Positions 33,428-45,644 of a stretch of 64,000 bases of DNA are shown piece after piece (the stretch's first letter is position 1; each line of letters begins with the position of its first letter). The DNA comes from Acanthococcus lagerstroemiae (Eukaryota > Arthropoda > Insecta > Hemiptera > Eriococcidae). The notes under the pieces are model-generated. The model worked only from the letters and a program-made list of their open reading frames with translations, did not search any database and had not been told where the DNA came from. The stretch lies in NCBI GenBank assembly GCA_031841125.1, contig CM063108.1, positions 25,533,399 through 25,597,398 on the forward strand, read 5' to 3'. Made by a program: the position numbers and the translations under genes.

Positions 33428-36109
33428 GTCTGTACCGTCGGTGCTCTTTGTCTCTTGTACCGCTTTTGTTAAGGAACCATTGTCCGCAGCCTCCTCAGCA
33501 CAGGTTTGGCACCTCCTTGCTTTTAGGGTAGCGCTATGCGGAACCCAAGTAAAATGGAATTCGCAGGGGGTTGAAAACAATGTAAACAGCCATTATTGTA
33601 GTAATCGTATATTCGGAAATGCTCTTACTTTTGGCTGGATTCACACACACTTTCAAAGGTACATAGAGAGGCTACGTGTCGAAGATCTGTTCGACTCTCT
33701 ACGTCGCGTGTGTCTTCGTATTTCTTTCTACGGGATCGGATTGGTCTTTAAAATTTGCCGGGAAAATATAGCTGGCACCGGCCCAATGCAGGGATGAGGG
33801 TTTTTATGGTAGGCCTGCCGACCCGCCAGCTCACTTATTCGACTGGCCCACCGGGAATTTCCCCAGTATTCCCTATGGCCAATTCGACCTTTTCTTTCCA
33901 TATACAGTATCTTATCAATCCTATGTCTGTGCTGCTGATTGGCTGTCTTTTGGTCTCTCACTATTCCTATACACTGGTACGAGGTAGTCACAGTTTTGTT
34001 GTTGAAGATTTTGCTGGAGGATAGCCTCTGATGAGTACGGTAAAACGTACTGATGCTGTTTATCTAGAAAAAATTGAGGAGTAATGTTTTTCAAGTATCA
34101 AATGTGCTTATGTGAGAAAACGCAAAAAATGAGTATATAGATGGAAAATGTAAGAATTTTGTCAGGAATCTTGTACTTTAAAAGGAAACTTTGTGTATGG
34201 TGTATCTGCTTCTTAATACAGAGCAAAGTGTTAGTTGTTTTTTTGAAAAATAAGTACATTGTTATTAGTATTACGGTTACAAGAATGTTGAATGGGAAAC
34301 TAATCAGGATGTTGAGCGGTCATAAAAGTTATAAAATTCATACAAAAGTTCTACAATTGAGGCAGTGATTATAAAAGTCATACTAGTCGTACAAAAGTCA
34401 TACAATTGCCTCTAATTACTTAAAAATGTGGTAATTCTTCCTGAACAATCGCAATATTTCTTATCAAAATATGGCCAAATTGAAATTTAATCGAAAAATT
34501 GTGTCTTTTGTAGTAATTCGTTCGTTATTATATAAGTTTCTTCAGATTTTTTATTTGCAACTAGCACGTTTTTGAATTTTTTTTTACTTATAAAAATTCT
34601 GTTCGTGAAAATGTTTTGAAAAAATATCATAAAAAAGTCACACAAAGAGTACACAAATCGGCAAAGGTCATACTTTTGGAAAATTCGTATTTGGTGGACA
34701 CCGTGCTCATGTAATATGAAAATTGTTTTTGGAGTAACAACCTTGGGGGGGGGGAGTAAGAAAAAATGCTTTGTCTTAAACCTCTACCCTTTAAATTGGA
34801 AAAACCTACGCATGTTCTGTTTTTCAAAACCATCATACCTTCTATTCAGGAAGTAATCATGGTACTATTCAAATAGAATGAAACCGCCCAGAAACCACAA
34901 AGTCAAAAAACTTCGTCAACCGTCGGAATTTCAAGAAAAATAGTTATTAACAAACTTGTAAATCTTGTAAAAAAAGGTTCCACTTTTCCCCATCAAAATT
35001 TCAATTGGTTCTACGGTTCACGGGTGAAAAATTTCCAAAGAAAAGTTCATTTGATTGTCTCTCTGTGTTTATAAGTTGGCTTAAAAATAAGGTTCACCTT
35101 CCTCAAAAACCTACAATGCATACCATGCTGAGTTCGAAATAATGACCATAATTTTTTTCTTTGCCCGTTTAAGGGCCAGTCTATGAGGTTGGATTCAAGA
35201 GTAACTCACAGAATCTAACTCAACTACTCTGCAAATTAAAGGTGTAACTGAATTCCCGTTTTGAAAGGGTGTATCAGGGGACAGTATGTTTTCAGTATAT
35301 TGTTTGAAGACTCTTTTTCGCACACGATATTTCCTTTTTAGGATTCCTGCGAATGAATCGATGGGGGGCTGGGGGGTCACTCTTCCAAATACAACTGATT
35401 ATGCCACTGGTAAAAACCAGTGTGTTAAACCACACAGTAGTATAAGTAGGAATTTCTCTTGTGGGAGGAGAATGTTGAAAGATTTTGTACGTACAATGGT
35501 GGTTGACCTACAAAACCTCAATTTCGCCCCAATTCTGACTTTACAACCAACAAGAAAAAAGACCTCTGTTGAAAATATTAGTCGACAAGTTCTGGGGTCT
35601 TATTTTCCCCCTGGCTGTAGGGGAAGGGTGATATATCCCCATATCCTTCTCGAGTTCATGCCACTGAAATCTCATAATGAAAAACGAGTATCATTTCATT
35701 TCAGTACATGTAAGTCTGATATTGATGTTTGGGAGCTAGAAAATTCAAACTGTACAAAATTGCAGTTTGTGACCTGTTGAGCTGTACCCACCCCAGATCT
35801 GAATGGTACACATGTATAAAAGTCTATCTAGGAAACATAATTTTTCAGAATTACTATTTGAAGTCTTCCAGACATGATAGAGACGATACAAATGAAACGT
35901 ACTGTACATGCTGGTACATATCCTTGACCAAAAGTGCTACTTGAAAAATTCTGCATGCAGTCTCATAGAGGTGCTTATAGGTTCCTACAAAGTTTCATGA
36001 TAGTGTAACCTGCATCCTTTTTAACGTGAAATTTATTAGAAAGTGAACATTAATGTCTGATTTACCATAAAAATAACCCACAAAAAAAATCACAAAAGTT
36101 GACTCTCTG

Positions 36110-36228
36110 GATGAATGTGCACCGCATTTGACTTGCTGTCTGTCAAGTTAGTGTGAACGCAGCTATATTCTATGAAGAGAGCTACGTTCACACTAACTTG
36201 ATAGAATGCATATTGAGCGCGGTTTTTT
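36110..36228. repeat. Hairpin with about 40-bp imperfect arms, MITE-like
   Basis: ATCAAGTTAGTGTGAACG-type sequence at about 36135-36160 is inverted at 36184-36212 (CGTTCACACTAACTTGAT), with AGCT next to the loop on both sides. The outer parts, from GCACCGC to GCGCGGT, pair less exactly. The loop is about 15 bases. A non-autonomous foldback element is the simplest reading. Confidence 0.75.
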
Positions 36229-36794
36229 TTTTTTTTAAGTTTGATAATAAAAAACAAGAAAAAATACCAAAGAGGAAAATGTAGTTACTCATTTGGTCAT
36301 CAGATAGAAATAGAAAACAAGAACGATAATTATACATCCAAAAACCAAAATATCAAAAAGATAATAACTAATTAGAAACTCGTAATGTACACAAATAAGT
36401 ATCAATAGGAGACTACAAATTGAAATAAGAACAAAATAAAAAATAAAAGACATTCTAAATAACAAAAACTAGTAGGTAATTCGGCCTTTTTTTCTTTATC
36501 TAGCCTGTCAGTGACTACTGTTTTGGCTACTGTCTTACTTTCCTCTCAAATTTTGCCGCTCTCTGATGGATGTTCATCTTTTCCAGCACGTTCACATTTT
36601 GAGCTGTAAAACAGCGTTGTGAAGAGTATGGAGGAAAGGGGTGGGGTGAATCGGTTTCCCGATGGTACTCGTTATAAAAAACTTGTTACACTAAATGACT
36701 GAAACCATGTAACAGAGTGACATCTGTCCTTTGAGAATCTGCACCTTTCATATATTTAACGTTTAATTATTGTCGTACATTTGCATCTGTAGAG

Positions 36795-37175
36795 TTTTTT
36801 TTTTTGAGTTTTGTACAAGAGAGAAGGAGAAGTGTCTAGTCTAGTCACGGCGAGGGCATTCGAAATCAAAAGAAATGAAAGGGTGTAGAGAAAGCGAGAA
36901 AGCGCGAGTATTGTTCGACTGATAGTATTCATACAAATCCCACCGAGAGTGCTAAAACATAAAAAATGTAACTGACTGTCACTAAAACTCGACTGATGTC
37001 CTGCCTGGCCGATCGAAGGAGAAAAAAGGAGAGAGAGAGAGTCATAGGAATGAGAAGAAGAAGTAGGAGAAGAACGTGACCGGATGTATAGGAATGCAGG
37101 AGACAAAATACGTTTCTTAGACGCTCGCATTGTGCTACGCTGGAATTAGCTAGGCAGGACATTAGTATGTAGCAT
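36795..37175. repeat. Unclassified repeat family A, copy 2 (uninterrupted)
   Basis: Shares GAGAGAAG...GCGAGGGCATTCGAAATCAAA and GATGTCCTGCCTGGCCGATCGA...TTAGACGCTCGCATTGTGCTACGC with copy 1 at 30095-31215. About 380 bp. No protein or tRNA-like part was seen. Confidence 0.65.
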
Positions 37176-37441
37176 ATACAACAAAAACTAAATACAAAAA
37201 AGGTCAGTAACGTTAAAAAGTCAGTTGTAGTAGTGAGCACCACACATCTACAATAGTTCGAAATACAATCCCTTGCCCCCTTCCTTTCAATATTCAGTAC
37301 TTTTCACTCGGAAATGTATATCTGCATTATCGACCTACAACCGTGCTATACTCTGCATGAGTACCCTTGCGAAGGTCACTCGTATTCATCTTTTCCTCAG
37401 TTGACTGTTTTCCGGTTCTAAAAGGGCATTTTGCTTTTTAG

Positions 37442-37783
37442 AAACCAAAGACATGATCGGTTCGTACGGCGTTTACTGTCGCCGTAGTACGACGGAAGAC
37501 GACGGCGGCTTCGCCCAGCCGGAGAGCAAAACCAACTACTACCCGGAACATCGGGTCGTGGTGAACAGTGGTCGCAATGGCACCACGACTAACACGATCG
37601 TCGATGGCGACGTGTCCAAAGAGGACGACAGGTTCGACTTGTGTTGCTTTAGCGAGCCGAAGATGCCAAACGAACGGAATTCTCATTGGTACCAATCGTC
37701 CATAGTGTTGCTACTTTTGGTCGTGTCGCTGGCTGTAATCGTTATGGTTTCTGGCCTGCTGTTGTATTTTAGATACTTCAACC
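37442..37783 (+). CDS. Three-exon membrane protein gene, coding exon 2 with membrane helix
   Basis: The acceptor is TTGCTTTTTAG at 37431-37441 and the donor is ACC followed by GTAAGT at 37784, both strong. The exon is 342 bases, phase 1 at both ends, and encodes residues 102-215. It begins with a Cys- and Ser-containing polar stretch, has one NGT sequon (residues 147-149) and a CC pair (169-170), and ends with a strongly hydrophobic segment at residues 188-211 (IVLLLLVVSLAVIVMVSG), followed by YFRYFN. Lacking a signal peptide, the protein would most simply place its N-terminus in the cytosol. Alternative: this is the membrane anchor of a type II protein whose further exons I did not find. That an exon is present is well supported; its function is not known. 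Confidence 0.65.
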
Positions 37784-37789
37784 GTAAGT

Positions 37790-39130
37790 ACAACTTTCTG
37801 TCAATCCTCTTATCGGTTTTCTTTTGTGGTTTCGACGAGAGGTGGAATATTCGTCGACACTCGTGCTCGCGAATTCGATTCTTTTTCTGAAAGCAGAATT
37901 CGACGAAGCTTGCGTAATTATACACTCTTCACGTTTAGAACGAGAAACTTTGAAGCGAACTGTATCGCGTGTTATTTAACATCTTTTTCGAAAAGTAAAT
38001 TGAAAACGACCAACTTTTTAATTACTTTCTAACCGCCGTATTTTCTCAATTAAAAACTTTCCAAACAATTACGAAGGGTGTAATATACACGTGATAATAG
38101 ATGCGTGTTTTTTTCACTACTTTTTTATTTCTGTTTTTTTCAGCACGTCAAAAATGAAATTACGGACCCTAACAAGAAAAAAAAAAACCTTATAAGCCTT
38201 GTTTACGGGATACAATACAAAGCCCCGAAAAACGTCCAGAACACACTTGAAGCGATTTTAATAAAATGAAGATAATTCTTTTTCGTAACAGTTTTAAACT
38301 GCTCGATTGCTTTTCCTTCTTCGTTCACTCGCCCGTGGATATACGAATTTTTGCGATTTTATTCGACGGAGAGAGGGCGGAGAGAGGGCGAGCGTGGGTT
38401 GCCGAAGATGCCGCACCGAGTGTACGAAAATTCGACATCGAATAGTTGAGAGAAGTTTGAAATCTCTAAATTAAGTTGACGTTTGTCTCTCTCACTTTCT
38501 GTCTCGCTCCGCGGGTCGTCGAACAGGAAAGTGAAACTGTTTTTCTCGGATGCCGTCGGAAGTTCGTTTTGTTGCGTTTGACCAGCGGGGTCGCAGTTTC
38601 CCGGTCTCCTTACTTTTGATTTCCATAACCAAACACGACCCGATTGTTTTGGGCATCGTTTGGCCACCAACCGTGATTGTTCATCGCCGAGTACAATTTT
38701 GGGGAAAGGGAGAATGCAGCCCTGGAGACTTGTTCTACTCTGTTGTCGTTTCGTTTCCAGTTCCCTGATCTGCTCGGTAAAATGCGGATCTGGGAAATGG
38801 TTTTGTAGTACCAGCGAATCAGACTGGAAGTAAGACTAGAAAAATGTTGGAAGACGAACGGCTTTGTTAGGAGTATTTTCGGAAGGGTTCTACGGATTAT
38901 TGAACCTAATGAAAATTCCACTTGTACAAATTTGTTTTTTGAGTAAGAGGGGCTCAATCATTCAACTTTACTTTCTAAATTTAATCATGAAAACTATTAC
39001 AGAATGTGAAGGGGAATAATTCAAACAGAAATTATTGTAACAATGTATTTTTCCTCAGTATGAAAATCGTAACGTTCATTACCATGACCGTCATAGAAAC
39101 GTGATGAAGGAGTTAGTGGAGATGATACTG
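37790..39130. other. No repeat or exon recognised
   Basis: Follows the exon 2 donor. A moderately CpG-rich part at 38330-38770 has short frames on both strands without motif. No structure of note otherwise. Confidence 0.35.
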
Positions 39131-39134
39131 TCAG

Positions 39135-39415
39135 GGTGTCTACAAGGCCAGGAAGTCTGGAAACGTCAGGAAATTTCGAGGAATCTACTAAAAGGTCAGG
39201 AAAAAATTAGTGAATTACCATTCAGTGGAAGATTCTGTAGGAAAGCAATATGATGCGAAAATTATGATGATCACCTCAGTTACGTTCGCTATCAAGTCCC
39301 TAAATTGATGATCATTAAAAATAATCCGAAGACTTTTATGGTTAGATTCTTAAATACAAAATAGGAGGCCAGAAAAAAGTCAGAAAAAACATTATTGAAG
39401 AGTTGTAGACACCAC
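39135..39415. mobile_element. MITE with CAGGGTGTCTACAA termini, copy 2
   Basis: CAGGGTGTCTACAA near 39136 is inverted as TTGTAGACACC near 39402-39412. Inside are GGAAGTCTGGAAACGTCAGG and repeated GTCAGGAAAAA motifs, as in the other copies of this group. Confidence 0.65.
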
Positions 39416-39764
39416 AGAGCTATGCTGTAACACAATCCTCATAGAAAGAAAATCAGATATCTGTTCTACTTTTTTACCTCTTTTATGTTAGAATGAGTCG
39501 AAAAAACTCAAATTTTCTCCGAGATAATCATCCTCCGTCAGTTTCCACCCTTGAGATTCCTTGTTACCCGAGCTTCCATTCCTTAGAATCACCAGTGTCC
39601 ATTATACAGCATGCAACTACGTGCATTTTTTTTTTGACAGTGATATGGAAACATTTTAAGACGATATACGAGACTGGCGTATCAGCTGTGGACTCGTGCA
39701 TTGTTGCTGGTTCCTGATTTGATAGCGTGACCGTTGACTTGAGAATTGGGATGCCATGAGAAAC

Positions 39765-39900
39765 GTGTGCGGGTTTTTTGAGTTCTGCGAGAGAGAAGCG
39801 TTTAGTTAGATTGAGGCGAAGGCATATGAAATCACAGAAATAAGAGTCAGGTAAAAAAAAACATAAAACGTGTGTATTAATTGAATGAATACCAAAAGAG
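39765..39900. repeat. Unclassified repeat family A, copy 3 (partial)
   Basis: GGGTTTTTTGAGTTCTGCGAGAGAGAAGCG and GGCGAAGGCATATGAAATCA match the left part of copies 1 and 2. The right part (GATGTCCTGCC...) is missing. Confidence 0.55.
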
Positions 39901-39944
39901 GTATATTTTGCCCCCCCCCCCTCGATAGACTTGAAACATATGCC

Positions 39945-40430
39945 CCTCATTTGTGCTACGATTGTGCTGAAAACCCCGTCATTTGTGCTGCCCTTCTTCC
40001 TGAGATATTTGGGAAAATATTTTTTGGGTGAGGGGGCTGTAGAAATGGGAGTACCCCCCACATTCACCTAGGGGATAGAAAAAGGTGTCCATCGCTTATG
40101 CTATGTTTGTGCTAATTTGTGCTGGAAACCTCGTCGTTTGTGCTGCCCCCTCCCCTTCTTAAGATATTGAGTTGTTTTTTTGGGAGGGGGAGGGGGGCTG
40201 ACGAAACCAGAGCATCCTCAGTGGTGGCATTCGTTTGTGCTGGTGCTGAAAACCCGGTCGTTTGTGCTCCTCCCTTTCTCGAGATATTGAGGATTACTTA
40301 TGGGGCAACAGAAATGGTTTCCGAAAAAGGGCTTCGACAAAGGATTGAAAAGTGGATGCATTCGTTTGTGCTCCATTTGCGCTGTTTTGTGCTGCCACCC
40401 ATAACCTCCTAGCCCGCCTCCCAGTCGAGA
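39945..40430. repeat. Tandem repeat, about 4 diverged units of 110-150 bp
   Basis: Each unit has ATTTGTGCTG-TGCTGAAAACCCCGTCGTTTGTGCTGCC, then a C/T-rich stretch, GAGATATTGAG and a G-rich stretch. Units begin near 39945, 40105, 40230 and 40360 (partial). Confidence 0.75.
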
Positions 40431-40434
40431 GAGG

Positions 40435-41735
40435 GGTCTTTGTCATATAGCAGGATGCATATCAGATTTTCCGAAAAACGAAGTAGTAGGCAATACGGAA
40501 GCAATAAAGGATTGCGATAGAAAATTTGTTGCTTTGTTTTTTAATTAGCTCAGTTATTTTTAGGAGTTTGTTTTATGCATACCTATACCTACCTACTTAC
40601 ATAATTAATTCTTGTACACGAATTTATTAATTAAGGTGGTTATAGCACAAGTGCTATTTTCACAAAAAAAAATTTTTATTCGAATGGACGTGGAAATTAA
40701 AGATGTCTTCATTTTGACCCAAGTCAAATCTCTTAATCACCTCAAAATCGAGTATGATTTCTTTTTGGTGGTTGAAAATTAATTTTGATGAAATTTTACT
40801 AAAAATTCATGACAGTGCTACCGGCTGCTATATGCCTCACACAATAAATTTTTGGAATTGAATTTTTGCTCATCCATTGATTTCAACAGTGAATCAAAAA
40901 AATATTTTGATCCTCAAAAATATCTTTTAACTGATTTTTTGGGAATGTTCTGTAGCAGTGCTACCATCCTTTTCAATTTTATCGTTAATTGTAATATTAC
41001 CATCTTGCGCTGTTTTACAGCGTAAGGCGGTCTCGATTTACAACATTTTTTACTATTTTAATGCAATTGGCAGCAATGCTACAGAAAAGTTTGAAAAAAA
41101 GTAAAAAACAAAATTAAATCAAGTTTATTTGAGGACCAAAAAATTTTTTGACTCATTTTTCAAGACATTGAATGAGACCTCCCCCCGCTTATTTCCCGTA
41201 TTGACTGAGGGTCAAATCTTTTCTTGGAGGACCTCCAATTACTTTCCATGCAGTGGGTATTTTTTTTTAAATACTTTTTTATACTGGGAATTCGTAATTT
41301 GAACATATTCTCTGTCATCATTAGATATTATTGTAAGTAAAAAATACCTACTTAAATTTCCTATACGAACTCTTTTTACCTCCTCAACAAGAATTCTGGA
41401 CCCGTTCACTAGGATGAGAAAAATGTTGATTTCCATTATCATCTTCCTTAGCGCATTTTATCGTAAGGGTTAGATTCAGTTTTTTTGAGCCCTCACGAAC
41501 ATAAACAACAGAGCTGAATAAGAAAAAATCCAAAAATATAACGAAGAAATGTCGAATTTTTGAAACAAGTTTTTAAACTTGGTGCCTTTTTGCGCCTCAC
41601 AAAATTTAGCGCCATAAACTATAACCTACTCGGTCTATTGGTAAATGCAGCTCTGTTTGGGATACCAGTTAGGATTTTGGAGTAATATTTCGCAAAACAG
41701 GTCAAAACGATGTCCAATGGGATATATTTTTACAT
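40435..41735. other. No gene recognised
   Basis: Strongly AT-rich with phrases that drift around AGTGCTACC/GCACTGTCATG. TAGCACAAGTGCTAT at about 40638-40652 is palindromic. No exon or element border was found. Confidence 0.35.
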
Positions 41736-41738
41736 TTT

Positions 41739-42718
41739 TGCTCTAACCCGAGTCCTGGAATCTGCCCTTTCGAGCATCACCTCAGAGATGTCAGGGAGAC
41801 TGTTGGGGCTGTCCTAGCCCTCTATTCGTCTTGCCGAAAAACTGGCTCAATTCGAAATGTAGCGAGTTACTATATGGGCTCGAACCCGAGACATCCAGAT
41901 TCCGAGACCAGCGCGCTGTCCACTCGGCCAACCAGACATCAAGTTCAATGGGATACGTTTGAAAAAAAAAAAAAAGAATCACAACATTTTAAAGATTCCT
42001 TAAAATTGGAAATTAAAGTATTAATTCGACATGAAGACTCGTCAACCAGCTCAGTTATAAAAGTTCAGTTAGATTCACAGAAAACTGTAGTTACCTTGAA
42101 AAACCGATCAAAATGATTTTTTTTTTAAAATCTCAAATTGTTTTTAATTTAACAAAATTAGAAATTGAATAATTTGATGTTAAAAGTCTTCAGTAAATTC
42201 AATTCTTGAAAATATGCGTAAAGATTAATTTTAAATGATGGCTATCACGTTTGGATGTTCATGCTACAGATCGAATTGGACTTAAAATCTGAGGCAGTAT
42301 TTGAAATCAATGCCACACGAATCTCTCATTTTGATATTTTCTTAGGTTTTTCAAGTTATAAGTAAATTCTGTCTATTTCGGGGTCATAATTTGATTTTTT
42401 GGACACAGGGGGAAAAAGAAACTCAATTCCGACTGACGTTTAAAAATTTCAGTTGACAAACAAAAAAAAAAAGTTATCAGGTACCTAATTTGCCTATTTT
42501 CCCCGACTAACTAGCAAATTTTCCGACTGATAGACGGAATTTCCTCGAGCGAGGTGTTGCACCCTCATAACCTACGTCGCTCTGGCTCGTGCTACTATCT
42601 TTTATGTAAACATAGCATGGATAGATGAATGGAGGCGATTTTTCTCCCACTTTTTATCTTATATTTCTTTACTAGGTAATGCTCGAAAGGGCGTTTCCAG
42701 GACTCGGGTGAGAGCACA
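41739..42718. mobile_element. TIR element of about 980 bp carrying a tRNA-like part
   Basis: GCTCTAACCCGAGTCCTGG through GCCCTTTCGAGCATCACC (41739-41785) is inverted at about 42673-42718 (ATGCTCGAAAGGGCGTTTCCAGGACTCGGG...GAGAGC). About 38 of 44 positions agree. No transposase was found. The internal DNA includes a tRNA-like segment near the left end. Confidence 0.7.
41868..41940 (-). other. tRNA-derived segment (pseudo-tRNA or SINE head)
   Basis: On the minus strand TGGCCGAGTGG (41930-41920) fits the pol III A box, and GGGTTCGAGCCC (41887-41876) fits the B box, about 33 bases apart. The layout resembles tRNA-Ser or tRNA-Leu, but the anticodon stem (CTGGT/TCTGG around CTCGGAA) is poorly paired and no clean acceptor stem was found. 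A tRNA-derived SINE or pseudogene is more likely than an active tRNA gene. Confidence 0.55.
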
Positions 42719-42719
42719 T

Positions 42720-44435
42720 GAAAAGAGATCTTGCTTATAAATGCTCGCTGTAATATGGAACCCAGTACTCAGTAAGGGAATGAGCGAGAGCTTAATTATG
42801 AAATATTATATGCATGAAACAAACGATAAACTATTGAATATGTGATTCCTCAGCCCTCTCTCCCCCAAGGTTATATTTATGGTCCTCTGTTGCTAAAAGT
42901 GCCATCATTCATCCATTTCCAATCATGAAAGTGTTGAAGTATCTTTCTATTTGTTATGATTCCCTCCTCATCAAACCTAATAACACATATGTAGGCAAAC
43001 ATTCTTGCGTATAATCAGCATTAATTGCCTGCTTATTTGGTCTAAAACGCATCATTAAACTGAAAAACCCTTATCTGCTAATGGAACCTTCTTTGTAGCC
43101 CATCAACTGCGAGCCTAATGGGCTTATTCAGCCACCCTGTATCAGTCTCGAGATTGATCCATCTACAAATCGGTCGTAAATTACTACAACATCAGAACGG
43201 ATTTCACACGGACCGCCCATTAAACAAATCTGAATGTGCAGCATCTCGTAGCACACAAAACTTGATGCTTGCAAAAGAAAACAGAAAAAAAAAACATAAG
43301 AAGCAATCAGTGTCGAAACTGCAGTGTTGTATTCCTCTTTTCGCCCATCCTTGCAGGTTAAGTAGTCACGATTACACACATGCGATACTGGTCGGAGAGG
43401 GGGAGTTTTAATGAGGGGCAGTGCTCGTCATAGAACGTATGTACGATACAATGAGTATCCAGGGTGAAAAATTGTGCACACTTCAACGATCGTCGGTAAT
43501 GAACGCGATGGCGGGCGTACCTGCAGGTTATACTGTCCTACTAACCGACCATCGTGTGGCGGTGCCATCATCATCATCATCCCCGTGTACAACGAAGTCT
43601 TGGTCATCTTTCACGAACAGACTTTTGCTTTTCCACGCAGTGAGAAACAAGTACAGAGAGAGAAGAGAGCGTAGAATTCAGCTATAGGTTTTCTTCGTCC
43701 CTACGAATACGAAGCGTCGTACGAGAAGTTACAGAACACGAACCCAACCGACCCAAACTAATTACCTTTTTTCTTTTGACCCGGGTAGGACTGTTTCGTA
43801 TTTTTTTTTCGCGGTGGGCGTGACAGGCCTGAAGTTAGTCAAGCACGGCTGCTGGAGAAAGATGTGCGACTTGGGTGCACTCGTTTTTCTGCCAGGTCTT
43901 TAAGTTGCAAGGACAAAGAAATATTTCAAGTTGGAAGGAAGACGAGATAATATTTAACGGGCGACGGTTCGTGGCCAGCCTGTAAATTAAAATTTGAGAT
44001 GTATACTTGTGGCCTAAACTAAATGGTGCTCTGAGTTAAGCTGGATTATTTTCGAACAAGCTTAAGAATCTAAACTGATGTTAGATACTAGCGAAAGTGG
44101 GCTCATCAATTACTTCGCAAGTATACGCATCTAACTGACCTAAAGTCTTTGCACGAACCTTACTTCATTAATTTTTGACCACATCTTTGCCTTCACGGTA
44201 ACTTTTTGTCACTTTAACTCGTTAGTAACGCGCGAAATTGAACAGCAAGCATCGAAGAGAAACTATTTTTAATATACCGTAAGAAATGTAAATGCTCGTG
44301 AAAGGGGCGGGCAAATACCATGAGATGGGGTGGGGTGCTTTGTTTCAGTGGAACTCATTTTTGTCATAGTGCTGTCCTATGTTTGTTTCAACTACTCCCC
44401 ACTCCGAGTATAATTTACAAGCGCCCGAACTCGAC
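42720..44435. other. No gene recognised
   Basis: Contains a somewhat GC-richer part at 43430-43960 with a CATCATCATCATC run (43567-43580). The 97-codon frame at 43118 and overlapping frames at 43421 and 43474 have no motif. Confidence 0.35.
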
Positions 44436-44439
44436 TAGA

Positions 44440-45640
44440 AACAACCACAAATCTGACAACCATTGACAAGGGAAAGAAAAGAAGAAAACAAATGCCTGGA
44501 AATTACAAAGAAAACAGTAACTGAAACCAGTCGGACCTGATAAAAAGAAAAAAAAAATAGAAAACTAAACCAACTATGACCGAGATTGATGGAATTACCA
44601 ACAATCGCCTATTACTGCTAAATCTGACCTAATATAATTAAATCTGATGAAGAAGTATCAGAAACTCCTTGAACTGAGGACCATTAGAACAACTAGAAGT
44701 CTGACCAAAACCAACCAAGATCAAACATGATTAATATGGGAATCTTACCAAATTGATCAGGAAAAAGCTAACACAACCTAAATCAAAAGCAGTGCCATTT
44801 TTACTGAAGGAGCCGCTTAAAGCACTAATTTGAAATAGACGCACGGGCCGCTTCTTTTTTTAATCCATGATTCATGCACTGGGGAGGAGGGCCGGGGCAA
44901 CAACGAAAAAGAAAAGCACACCTCGAGCGGAAAGAAAAATATAGAAAGGTTCCGCCTCGTGTGAATTAATTTCTGATCAAACATAATCAGAAACGGCCAA
45001 AGCCCAAATATGTTTTCAAAAACGGTGAAAAAACAACCTAAGGGACCAAATCTGATCAAAAAAGACTAAAAACAACCTGAACCGAACATAACCAATGAAT
45101 AATGAATGAAAGCAATTAAATATAATCAAATCTGACGAGGAATTGCTGAATCTGATCAGTATTGAGCAAGAATAACTAGATACAACAAAATGTACATAAC
45201 TAATACCTAAATATGACCAATTTGATCAGAAATAATAATTTCTGACCATTGAAATAATTTGATCTGTCGAACAACGATCAAAATCGGCTAAACGATAGAA
45301 TGTGATAATCTGGAGCCAGTCCAAATGAGATGGAAAATCAATCAAAATTACCAAAATTGAAAAATCTAACAAAACTTCATTTCCCATTTGCACCTTTTAA
45401 AGGCGATGAAACAATTTATTGTACGTTCCTTGTGAATAGTTTACAGTGTCCTTATGAATACCGAACAGTGTTAGTGATGATGTTGACTCCATTCTCCCGA
45501 ACCTGTAAGTTATTCAGAGACCAAATTTGGCAATAACTGACTAAAAAATACCAAAAACAACTCGTAACCGAACACGATGACGACCAATAACGCCCGAAAA
45601 AGACAAAATTATCGAAAACGAAGTTAGAACAAACCTGACT
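44440..45640. repeat. Degenerate array based on AAATCTGACCAA
   Basis: Variants of AAATCTGAYCAAAA and ACCAAAACTG recur about every 15-30 bases over 1.2 kb (for example near 44620, 44640, 45050, 45127, 45155). No exact unit remains. It is broken near 44820-44990 and 45370-45530 by other sequence. Confidence 0.55.
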
Positions 45641-45644
45641 TGAA

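Larger units (their letters stand above)
33428..37441 (+). other. Intron 1 of the three-exon gene
   Basis: About 4.0 kb, AT-rich apart from the first few hundred bases. It contains a hairpin at 36110-36226 and a repeat family A copy at 36795-37175. A 164-codon open frame at 35286-35780 has no motif or coding character that I recognise. Direct repeats of CATACAAAAGT/AAAAGTCATAC occur at 34320-34410. Confidence 0.5.

Noticed and set aside
35286..35780. 164-codon plus-strand frame in intron 1
   Set aside because: No motif, AT-rich random-like composition, no fitting splice sites noticed. It remains possible but unsupported.
39564..40067. 167-codon minus-strand frame
   Set aside because: It spans a repeat family A copy and the start of a tandem repeat, with no motif.
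41868..41940. Active tRNA gene
   Set aside because: A and B boxes are good but the anticodon stem pairs poorly and no acceptor stem was found; called tRNA-derived instead.
43474..43674. Frame with IIIIIPVYNEVLVIFHE, resembling a glycosyltransferase strand
   Set aside because: The hydrophobic run comes from a CATCATCATC simple repeat and no other part of the family is present.
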